A DNA stretch of 64,000 bases from Eretmocerus hayati. Taxonomy: Eukaryota; Arthropoda; Insecta; Hymenoptera; Aphelinidae. Made by a program: the position numbers and the translations under genes. Below are positions 1 through 9,800 of this stretch, piece by piece (position 1 is the first letter of the stretch; each line of letters begins with the position of its first letter). The notes beneath the pieces were generated by a model, which was not told the origin of the DNA, made no database searches, and was given only the letters and a program-made list of their open reading frames with translations. Location: contig CM056741.1 of assembly GCA_029851415.1 (NCBI GenBank), positions 177,489,021-177,553,020 of the forward strand, in the 5' to 3' direction.

Positions 1-227
1 AAGGCTATCACGTGTGTCTATAGTGTATATGTGCATAGTGTACCGAAATTTTCTGCACTTTATTACCCGCATTCTCCACTTTCACTTTTTTTTGGTTTCC
101 TCCCAAAACTCGATGAGAGGAGAGATAGCTAGCCTCGCGATGGGTTGCATTGGAGCAAATCTCATTGTTCTTTATGCAGTTGTTGAGACCACATCTTCAC
201 CGCTCATCTCGAGTTCATTCAGCGACA

Positions 228-1562
228 ATGAGTACTCCTGCTGAAGTACTTCAAGTACTTGATAGTGAGGTGAGTATGAAAATTTTTTTGAAAGACAATG
301 CTTTGCCTTGATCTATCATTTTTTGTGTTATAATTCCATACCCGCAGTCTTTGTCTGTACTTCATGATGGCTCAGTGGAATTCTCATGCAATATTTGTGG
401 CAATGTTTTGGCTTTTGATGGCAACCTTTGGACGCATGAGTGCATGAATTATCCCAAGAATAATGAAAAGTCTCATGTTTTTGATATTGATGCTAACAAC
501 AAAATTAAGCTTGGTAAGTCCTCAGCTTTGAATTATCATTTATTCTCATTATCATATTCTAGAAAAATATTTTCAAATGTGCATTTCAACTTTCATAGTG
601 CCCCGTAACAGTGTGAATACTAGTTCTAAATCAAGAAATGCACCAAATACCAGTAACAACCGACAAAAAGTACAAACTCTGCTCATTGACAGCTCCAATA
701 GTAGTGCTACTAGTAACGAAAGCACTAATGAAGCCCTAGACATGGATTTGGAGACAGAGCTGTGCGTGAAGCAGATATTGATTTCTTCTATCAAGTCAAG
801 GCCTATTATATGGAACCATGTCAATTTTCGCGTAGAGCAGAGAAAAGCCAAACTCATACTTGATGCCTGGGTTGCAATTTCCAAGGAGCTAGGTGTTACA
901 GTACAATATGCTCAAGACACATGGAAAGAATTGAAGTCTAAATACAAGAATGTGAAAGAGCTGAAAGATAAATATAAGGCCAGTGGTGTCAGCACTGATA
1001 CGTTGGGAGCGGTGCAGAAAGCAAACATTGATTTCCCATTGTATGATGATATGGCTTTCATCAATGATTTCATAGAACCTATTCAGTAAGTACAAAAATT
1101 TTTGCTTACATTTTGTACATAACTGATGACACTAGACAGTCTAATAATATGTTCATTCCCTCTTGTAGAACCACTGACTCGCTATCCACTAGTCCAGCCA
1201 ATGCAGATGACACAGTCGCCCAATACCAAAGGTTAACTAAAACAACCTCCAAAAAAAGTGAGTGACATGATTGGTTATAAACTTATATGATGTAAGATTG
1301 ATAAAAATAATCCTAACTCTTTCATCTTGTAGGGTGTAATAGTGCATCTCAGAAGGAAGAAGCTTCATACGATGCATTTCATAAAGATGTGATGAGTTTG
1401 CTGAAGGAAAATAAGGACCCCGAGGAAGAAGAATTATCAGCATATGCTCATCAGCTAAAACATGGGTTGAAACGGATCCCTGCTAAACATAGATTTGATG
1501 TGCAGATGGATCTTTTACAGTTTTTGCAGACCAAAATCCGTCAGTACAGTAATTCTAACTGA
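228..1562 (+). CDS. MADF-domain protein of a PIF/Harbinger transposon (5 exons)
   Basis: Exons 228-269, 348-513, 599-1085, 1169-1257 and 1333-1562 join in frame to 337 residues; every boundary has a GT donor and AG acceptor and the phases match (0,1,2,1). The N-terminal part has a possible small zinc-binding cluster (CNICG, then HEC). Residues of exon 3 form a MADF (Myb/SANT-like) DNA-binding domain: a helix with IWNHVNFR, then WVAISKELG, then TWKELKSKYKNVK. The C-terminal helix (HRFDVQMDLLQFLQTKI) resembles a BESS interaction motif. Autonomous Harbinger elements typically carry a Myb-like partner protein that helps import and position the transposase, and a transposase lies convergently 750 bp downstream, so I read this as the transposon's second gene. 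It could instead be a domesticated or host MADF factor. The frame is undamaged. The start was chosen because ATG at 228 leads straight into a good donor; an earlier exon cannot be excluded. Confidence 0.75.
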
Positions 1563-2310
1563 GAATCATCTTATGAGGATGAATTGACTCAAGCCGAAGG
1601 AAATTTTTGGTCCATCTATTCTACATAGCTCACATCTTGATCAGAATGTGATGATGTATCGTCTGCCCCATGAGTATGGATGTATATTGATGTCCACATG
1701 ATAAGAATTGATGCATATATTAGTGATGATCATCAGAAGAATCTAACCATTTTATATTTTTGCAATTTTAAGGTTAAGTAGACTTATTATACTTGATAAT
1801 GTAAAAGCAATTTGGCTTCAGAGATGAAGAACAATGAAGACCAACAATAATTCACTATTTATTAGTGGTCATTGTCTGAAGAATCAATTAACCAAAAACT
1901 TTTTCAATGTACCATTAACTAGACTCATAGTGTTTTTGAAATGGTTTGATTTTTAAGATACACAATAATTAAGACTTTCCGTCCTCAATGAATATTATCA
2001 CCACAAGAATCTATTAGTTCGTATGTTTTGTATGTGTGCTGTTAACTACACTTGTATTGGATACTATTTTTAAAATGTTTGATTGTTGAGATTGAGCTAG
2101 ATTGAGAAATTTTAGGTTGGTCCATCTAAACCTGGTGCAGAAAGAAACCAAGATAGATCTTACTCTATTTATTTGAATCTTTAAGAATCCATTATAAATA
2201 TGTCATTTTATGCCATAAAAATAATTAAATTAAATGAAATTTTCAGCCATTATATATTACAATTACTTAATAAGATTTGATCATGAACAATATCCAACAA
2301 TAATACAGAT
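1563..2310. other. Spacer between the two convergent Harbinger genes
   Basis: AT-rich 750 bp between the two stop codons. No open frame, hairpin or known motif is apparent; it presumably holds both 3' untranslated regions. Confidence 0.4.
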
Positions 2311-3724
2311 TTAAAAATTATAATTCATGGCTCTGTCCCACTGGAAATTAACAGCTCCTTCATTCATGAAATATCTTGAAAACTCATAGCGAACACTTTC
2401 TAGTGAGCCTTCTCGTGGTCTTGGATCATCAGCTTCAATTTCATGCTCAATAACTTGGAAAACATCCTCATTGTGCACTTCTCGTTGGGGCCTTTCTCTT
2501 CTTTCATCGTACATAATCAAAAAATTATGCAAGCACACACATGCATGGACTGTTTGGATTGTTACTTTAAGGGTTGTTTTTACAGGATTCCCCAAAACTT
2601 GCCACACCCTCACCAGGGTTCCAAATGCAGCTTCAACTATTCTTCTAGCTCTTGATAATCTGTAATTGAATACTTTTTTCCTCAAATTCATGGCCCTAGA
2701 CCTAGGATAGGGTCTCATGCAGAAATTGCTGAGGCCGAAAGCCTCATCTGCCACCAATACCCAAGGCATATCTGGCCCTCCTTCAATAAGAGGTTCCGGA
2801 GGAGGTAGATCCATTTGGTTGTTGATAAACATCTGCCCAATTTTACTTGCCCGAAAGACTCCACCATCACTCTGTCGCCCAGCTGCTCCAACATCAACCA
2901 AGGTGAAAATTTGATATGCATCAACAATAGCATGCAGATGAATACTATGGTGACCTTTATAGTCATAAACAAGAGACCCACAGTGTGGTGGGGGCTGAAA
3001 ATACAATTGACATATTAGTATGTGGCCAGGAATCATCAGAAGCAACACAGCTAAGAGCTAGGTACTGTTAGCCGAAGGAACTTACTATTATTTTCACCAG
3101 TTTGCTGTCCACAGCTCCAACACAGTGGTCATAATCCCATTCATTTTTGAATCCACGAGCTATCTTTCTCCACTCTTCCTGGTTCAGCTTTCGAAATACC
3201 AAGGGCTTGAGGCAAGCCCATATAGCAAGTGTGACTTCATTTATGATATTTGATACCGATGATGGGCTTACTCTGAACAGAGCTGACAATGTCTCAAAAT
3301 TGTCACCCGTGGCAAGCCATCTGATAGTCAACTCGAGACGAATTCTAGGACTGATAGGTTCTCGAATGTGATGCTGTTTTGTGATGGAGGGTCCAACTAT
3401 GGATAGGAGAGTTTCAAAGAGATCTGGTGGCATTCGAAAAAAATTGTAGAAATCATCTGGATACTGCTCTCTTAGAGTTCTCACAAATGTATCACTGGCA
3501 CCATACGAAAGCCTATTTTCAACTGAATACATTTCTTTCACCCACAACCGTTTAACTGGATCATGACCTTCATTGGCTTCATTTTCTCTAATTTTTTTTA
3601 GAGTGACGCATAACCCCAAAATTGTGTTACGGTGAGATTTTTCCCACGGTAATTTCTTCTTTTCTCGAGCCAATAGTGCCAGAATAACCTTTTGCAAATT
3701 GTTACTATTCAGTTGAACCTCCAT
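2311..3724 (-). CDS. PIF/Harbinger DDE transposase (2 exons)
   Basis: Exons 3724-3086 and 2994-2311 (minus strand) join at phase 0 to 440 residues, a normal length for the family. Donor GTAAGT and a pyrimidine-rich acceptor define the 91-bp intron. The DDE_Tnp_4 catalytic domain is intact: D206 in GAVDSK, D296 in VLVADEAF and E334 in RRIVEAAFG, with the family hallmarks DYKGHHS, DVGAAGRQSDGGVF and CVCLHNFL around them. Upstream is a helical region ending in a helix-turn-helix-like stretch (FRVSPSSVSNIINEV). The enzyme would cut the element at its terminal repeats and reinsert it, in the family usually at 3-bp TWA targets. No frameshift or stop was seen, so the copy looks young or under constraint. 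I could not find the terminal inverted repeats; the left end may lie outside the window. Confidence 0.88.
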
Positions 3725-4323
3725 AGTTGATCGCTATTCATAATTCATTCGTTGATGATGTGAATTATCCAAAGGACATCCCAGTCACTAGCTGCAAGGT
3801 TTGAGTTTGATACACTTTTTACACATAAACAAACACAAGCCGCGCTGCTTGCCACACCACGCCGCACGCTGGCACTGAAAACTGCTGAAAACGGGAGCCG
3901 ATATACTGGCCTTCGGTCGGGGACAAGAGTAAGGTTAGGTTACGTTTTGATATTCGCGTGGGTATATATTCGCATTGGCAGTTTTTGTACATACATGGAA
4001 AATGTGTATTAGGACGGTATTCGCGTGAACGGCTCAAGAAAATCACCATTCATTTGCGTTTTAAAAAACTACGATGGAAAAGGCAAGGGAATAACTATGC
4101 TTGGCGTGAATCATCAGAATTGCAAACATTTTCCTTTGGAATTCGTGGCAGATACACATTTATTTTCTGCTGTGCATTCTAACGTGACTGTGAATTTAAA
4201 TAAAAAGAAAATATTGAGAGGAGACGATTTTATACATGGGTTTACCCCCATGGTTTAAGTCCCCGTGCCTCATCGCATGCTTCAAATAGAGCTTCATGTT
4301 CCCGCCAACAAAAGCCCACCGAT

Positions 4324-5217
4324 AGAGGCGCTGTCCCGCTGTCTCAGAATCGCCTCGAAAAATTGCATGTAGCCGCACCCTTAGCCTCAGCCCCAGCCCA
4401 ATCTCGTACCTAGTCACAGCCACAGCCTCCAAACTCAGCCTCAGCATTAGCTCCAACCTCAGCCTCGGCGACGCTCCAGCTTAGCCTCAGCCCCAACATT
4501 GGCCCCAGCCCCAGCGTAAGCCTTAGCTTCGGCCTCAGCCCCAGACTTAGCCCCAGCTCCAGCCCAAGCCACAGCTTCAGACACGCCCCATCCATGGCCC
4601 CAACCCCAGTTCCAGTCACAGCTCCAGCCTCAGTCCCCGTCACAACCTCAGCCTCAGTCCATCCTCAGCTTCGGCCCGGCCGCAACTCCAGCCTTAGTCC
4701 AAGACTCAGCTCCAGCCTCAGCCCAGCCTCGCCCCAACCCACAGGCCCAGCCTTAGCGCCAGCCACAGCCCCGCCTCATCCCAAGCTACAGGCCCAGCCT
4801 CATCCCTAGCCACAGGACCAGCTTCAGCCTCAGCCATAGCGCCAGTCCCAGCCACAACCTAGCCTCAGTCCCAGTACCAGCCACAGCCCAGCTTTAGTCC
4901 CAGCCTCCGCCCCAGCGTCAGTCTCAGGCTTAGCCACTGCCCCAGCCTGCAACAGCCCCAGCCTCGGACCAGCTCCAGCCCAGTCTTAGCTCCAGCCTCC
5001 GCCCTGGCGTCAGTCTCAGGCTTAGCCAAAGGCCCAGCCCCAGCCCCAGCTCCAGCCCCAGCCCCATATCATCCCTAGTCACAGTCACAGCTTCAGCCTC
5101 GCGGCCACCCTCCAGCATAGCCTCAGCCCCAACATTGGCCCCAGCCTCAGCCTAAGCCTTAGGGTGCGGCTACATGTAGTCGTTTGAAGTGATTCTGAGA
5201 CAGTGGGCAGCGCCTCT
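4324..5217. repeat. Minisatellite bounded by ~58-bp inverted repeats
   Basis: The left repeat (4324-4382) and right repeat (5159-5217) are reverse complements with a few mismatches; shared core blocks include CTGTCTCAGAATCGCCTC and TGTAGCCGCACCCTTA. Between them is only C/A-rich minisatellite. This is the plan of a non-autonomous TIR element whose core was replaced or filled by tandem repeats. No target duplication is evident. A further left-type terminus starts at 5278, so a second copy abuts the first. Confidence 0.6.
4383..5158. repeat. Minisatellite, degenerate CAGCCC/CAGCCT hexamers
   Basis: About 775 bp of imperfect 6-bp and 12-bp units such as CAGCCTCAGCCC, nearly free of G runs on the + strand. 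Long open frames across it (Pro/Ala/Ser-rich on +, Leu/Gly-rich on -) come from the repeat composition and are not genes. The bases abutting both inverted repeats are themselves repeat units (TTAGCCTCAGCC and CAGCCTAAGCC). Confidence 0.85.
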
Positions 5218-5277
5218 AGTGGTAATTTAGCCGTTTTCTCCATGTAATTGGAAGCAAACACCACCGCAGCCTCTGAT

Positions 5278-5585
5278 GGAGGCGCTGTCCCACTGTCTCA
5301 GAATCGCCTCAAACGACTGCATGATGCCGCTGCGTCAGCTCCAGCCTCAGACCCAGCCCCAGCCTTAGCCCCAGCTCAAGCCACAGCCCCAGACACGGAC
5401 ACAGCCCAGCCTCACTGCCCCACCCGTGGCTCCAGACCCAACCTCGACCCCAGCCTCAGCCTCTGCTCCAGCCTTAGTCCCAGCATCAGCTCAGCCACAG
5501 ACCCAGCCTCAGCCCCAAAAGCCTAAGCTCCAGCCTTAGTCTCAGCTTCAGCCCCTGCCCCAGCCTCGATCCCAGCCACAGCCCA
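5278..5585 (+). repeat. Second copy of the inverted-repeat terminus plus minisatellite
   Basis: Positions 5278-5331 repeat the left terminus found at 4324 in the same orientation (CTGTCTCAGAATCGCCTC shared). The same CAGCCC-type minisatellite follows to about 5585. No right terminus is seen, so this copy is truncated. Only about 60 bp separate it from the first copy. Confidence 0.6.
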
Positions 5586-5689
5586 TCGATCCAAAAGGAG
5601 AGTTGTGACTGATTGGATCTTAGAACAACGGATCGGACCATCAAATCACCTGCCCAATCCGTACGGATAAGTCAAGAGCCATCACCAGC

Positions 5690-5792
5690 AACACCAACAC
5701 GGACCCACCGATCTGTCGACCCTCTAACCCACCAACCCACCGACAGCACCTGCGGCGCCGCCACGATACGAGGCATCCGGACGGATAAAATT
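5690..5792 (+). repeat. CCACCGACC-rich unit, copy 1
   Basis: A proline-codon-like run (GACCCACCGA, ACCCACCAACC) ends in a conserved tail, CCACGATACGAGGCATCCGG then CGGATAAAATT. The same composition and tail recur at 6560-6672 on the other side of the Helitron helicase fragment. Confidence 0.6.
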
Positions 5793-5984
5793 AATATACG
5801 TTGAAAATATAATAAGGTCGTTACCTTAGCATTAGACCTAATGAGGCTCCTTTGGAGTGAACTAAACCAAACAAGAACAAACAAGATTGAACTACACCGG
5901 ATTAGACCGACCTACCCTAACCTAAAGCTACGTGATTACGATACGGTATATATTCATTCGAAGAATGACGTCAAATCCTCAAAG

Positions 5985-6318
5985 AATGAAATCTCGTTCT
6001 CTATGGTATGTCGAAAATTCCTTTTCAGAATCGGATTTGCAATTACTATAAATGAGTCTCAAGGACAATCATTTGAAAGCGTTGGGATATATTTGCCGGC
6101 ACCAGTATTTGCACATGGGCAATTATACGTTACTCTTCCAAGAGTCACATCAAAAGAAAATTTGAAAATTGTTATGAAAAATAGCGCTAAGAAGAGCAAA
6201 GAACAAACACTTTCAGAAAATTCATCTAAAATGCCTTTCGCAGGAACTCAGGTTTATACCACGAATGTTGTATATCCAGAAATATTTTGTGATTCACTCA
6301 GAATTTCGTATAGCTCTT
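5985..6318 (+). pseudogene. Helitron Rep/helicase fragment (C-terminal helicase motifs)
   Basis: The frame contains the last conserved block of the Pif1-like helicase of Helitrons: FAITINESQGQSFESVG (motif with the ATP-sensing QGQ), then PVFAHGQLYVTLPRV, where the family usually has LSRV. It then reads TNVVYPEIF, close to the usual Helitron protein end, and stops at 6318-6320. Everything upstream, including the Walker motifs and the HUH relaxase domain, is absent, so this is a 3' remnant. It is flanked by two copies of a CCACCGACC-rich repeat. Confidence 0.8.
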
Positions 6319-6559
6319 GAATCAATTCAAGTCGAATTTCTTAGTTTCTATCATTTCTCAACATGTGTAGTGTTGAATTTGAGGTATTATGTATTCTCCA
6401 CAGCATCACAACAATTTATGATTTCTACTAACAATCGGGAATCAATCTGCTCGTGAAACGTGTACATATTGTAATGAATGAAGAAATCAAAATTGGAACT
6501 CAATATAGCGTGCTGAATTATTTTTGAAGCATTTCCATCACCACCAACACACGCAACAC

Positions 6560-6672
6560 CAACAATACCACGGGGGACCCACCGACCCACCGACCCACTG
6601 GACCCACTAACCCACCGACCCACCAACAGCACCAACGATGCCACCACGATACGAGGCATCCGGGCGGATAAA
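6560..6672 (+). repeat. CCACCGACC-rich unit, copy 2
   Basis: Second copy of the unit at 5690-5792, with the same tail (CCACGATACGAGGCATCCGG) and an expanded run of GACCCACC units. The pair brackets the Helitron remnant in direct orientation. Confidence 0.6.
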
Positions 6673-6764
6673 ATTGGACAGGCGCTCAATTAATTTAATT
6701 CTCAATATAACAGTTTTACTATACTAGACGTGCCACAGTCACTCTTCAAACTCTAGTACCCTAT

Positions 6765-6773
6765 TATATAAAA
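6765..6773 (+). promoter_or_regulatory. TATA box of yellow-family gene 1
   Basis: TATATAAAA about 100 bp upstream of the start codon; transcription would begin near 6795, where TTCAATTT could serve as initiator. Inferred from sequence and spacing only. Confidence 0.5.
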
Positions 6774-6865
6774 ACATCCTCACGAGAAAATTCAATTTGT
6801 ATTTCTCAGATTATTCGTCAGTGGGGTGCGTGACTTTGCTAACAACAGTAGGATTACTCTTAAAA

Positions 6866-9800
6866 ATGCAGAGCTTGTTTTGGATTTTCGTGCTTCATGG
6901 CTGGGTCAAAGCACAAGGATTGATCCTCAAAAAGGAAAATGCGTTATTAATAACAGAGTACGAGTGGAAATATATTGATTATCTCTGGGAATCTACGGAA
7001 CAAAGAAATTACTACGTCTCTCAAGGCTTGTACAGGCCCGAGGCAATGGTTCCTCGGGATGCTGATCGATCTGAAGGTGCGTAAGTATCATTTTATTTTA
7101 GTAAATTTATAAGTCATTCTATTCAACTCTTTCGCGATTTGTGAAATTCTGTCGGATCACATCAGAATCATGATTCTTCATCGAAATAAAATATCTTGTA
7201 ATCTCTGTGCTCTGACGTTCATTTGTTCAGATGGATTCTGGACGAGCAAAACAAGGAAAGTCAACGAGGGTATCGCTACACTAATAGTTCACCGGCTCTG
7301 TTCGATTTCAGAACTATAATCAAGGGGCTGCGTCGGAAAAGGGCGTAATGGTGGTTACGCCCTTTTTCCACATTTTCACTTTTTGCGCCCGCTAAAGATT
7401 GTTCTAAACACCCACGAAACCCACTTTGAAAAATGTGTTTACGATCCTCGAGATCTTGAAAAAGGCGTAAACGCCTTTACGCTCTTTTAATCGTAAATTT
7501 ATGGAAGTTACGCCCTTTTTCTGAATTCTCATCTCTTCATACCTACAGTGAATTGAACCACTTGAAATATTTAGTAGGTATTATAGAAGTTACGGATATT
7601 GCAAAGCCAGGAATCACTCAGGTCTCAGATCTTATTAACCAGAGCGCAGTGAGTAACATTGCAATTCACTCATCATCTTCCACCAATGCAAAACCATATT
7701 CCATCTCGACAGAATTCAGCGGACTCGTAGTTTATTAAGCACATTAACCATAAAATCATCAACGAAAAGGTTCATACCCCAATCGAACGCCATGGTTCGT
7801 CATGAAGAAACAACGAACAACGACCGCAGAAATTTCACAATCGAGACGGTTATTCAATCAAGGAATTATTTTGAACGCAAATTTCATATATTCATGTTTC
7901 CAGTACACGCGCATCTCTCTACGTCCCTGCGGAACTATTTTTATTTGATGGCTAATCTCATTTCCTCAGAATGTCTCTTGCTAGAATTGATCTGGAGCAC
8001 TTGTACCGTAGAAAAAAAAAAGATAGATTCTATCCCTTCAAACTAATTTTAATGGCCAAAATCCGCATTGATGCCCAGAAAGTTAACAATCTATTGAACG
8101 GAACTACGATGAATTGAGCCACAATTCGTTACATATAGATTTTCTGCGCTTATGTAGATTTTGAGCCGAAACCAGTCTCTAATTGGTGACCCATTAATCA
8201 CCACTTGCTGGGCTAAATTTGATACAGTAGGACCAGAAACGTACACGAATCAACTCCGAATCAACTTCGGCAGAAGATGTTCTTCGGGAAAAGCAGAGAG
8301 AGAAAGTAATGCTAGAGACGTAGAAAAAGTCGCATGTGCTGTCTCCTAAATCTCTACGTAATAAGCATCTTCTGCGAATATAATAGACTCTGATTACTGA
8401 TATAGAATTTGCCCTCTAAATAACTTTCTACTTATTTAAAGCACTTATTATTTAAAATGATACTGAGAAGAGTCATTCCCAATTGATTTGATCCTACAAG
8501 TACATAATGGGGTTGCGCAGTTCTATATAAAGAAATTTTGTAGAGAAAAACGCCTTTCCCGAGTTCCTTGAGATTTTGATGAAATTAAAAAAAGACCCAG
8601 AGGGTGCTCGAGAAGTATGAGTAGAGATTGAAAACTCACATACATGTGGTTCATCATCGTACAGTTTGGAAAAAAAGGATAGAGAAATCAAATCCTCGAT
8701 TTGTCTAGCCAGGAGGTGTTGAGTAAAGACGTGAGGGGTTTCCACCAAAAAATAGCCAATAGGTTTTTGAGTCGCTTCTCAAATGCTGCTTTTGAAATCA
8801 AAATCGACCAAAACAGTTCAAAGTTATGAGCAAAATACATGGGTACGAACTCAATATTTCAATGTTTTGGTGCAAATAGGATAGCCCTATCTTAGACAGA
8901 GGAATTAAGAGTGAGATAATTGTGGGAAACTTCTTCTTTCAATTCGCAAAAATGAAAAAGATCGCTTGAAAGTTCACTTCAATGTACACTACCACCAATT
9001 CCCAAAAAGGCGTTACTACATTGAAAGAAAAATTCAAGGAGGCGAAACTACTTCGATCAATCGTCGAGAATATGAGAAAAGGGCGTAACTGCAGAAAAAA
9101 AATTCAAAGCGGCATAAACGTCATTACGCCCTCGTAACTTCTCCGATCATTTTTCAAAAATGTGGAAAAAGGGCTCATCTAACATATTTCCTAAATCCTG
9201 CAAGGGCGTAAGTCGCTAACTAACCCAATACCAAAGGGCGTGAATTTTCGGAGAAAGGGCGTAACTTCGCCGTAATTCGGGAAAAAGGCGTAATTGCCGA
9301 TGAAAAAATTTTCAAAAAATTCCCCTCGGCACGGAAACTCATTTCTATGGGTTGGAACTATCAGAACATTTTCTTCTACCTCCACAATGAGTTCCTGAAC
9401 ATTAATACAGTGACTTCAGACTTTCCACACTTTTGGGCATCCATATCGAGCTTTTTGTGAGTACAAAGCTCCTTAGTATGGGTGAAACAACTTGACCGCT
9501 ATGAAACATCTTTCAGTAGATACCCATGAGCATGCCCGTAAATTTTGAGTGTGATTGGACTTGATGTCGGGATTTAATTCAACTTTTTGTACGGCAACTG
9601 CACCAAAAATGGATCGTGATTCGGAAAAAGGGCGTAACTACATTTTTTAGAATGGCTGTGAGATCCATGGGATCGGCTCTAATTTTCCAGTACTTTTACA
9701 GATATTTCGAGGATGCCACCCTCTTTGAAATAAGCCAGGTTGTTCGACTGCAAACATACCTCTGGCGATTTTCGTAAAGTTTTTATCGATTTTCTCAAAA

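Larger units (their letters stand above)
228..3724. mobile_element. PIF/Harbinger transposon, coding part (ends not located)
   Basis: The convergent MADF-protein and DDE-transposase genes make the two-gene plan of autonomous Harbinger elements. The limits given are those of the coding regions only. No inverted-repeat pair could be matched between the first 227 bases and the sequence right of 3724, so one or both ends are outside the window or eroded. Confidence 0.7.

Noticed and set aside
4410..5526. Several long open frames on both strands (Pro/Ala/Ser- or Leu/Gly-rich)
   Set aside because: They are translations of a CAGCCC-type minisatellite; open in several frames at once, no domain, no splice structure.
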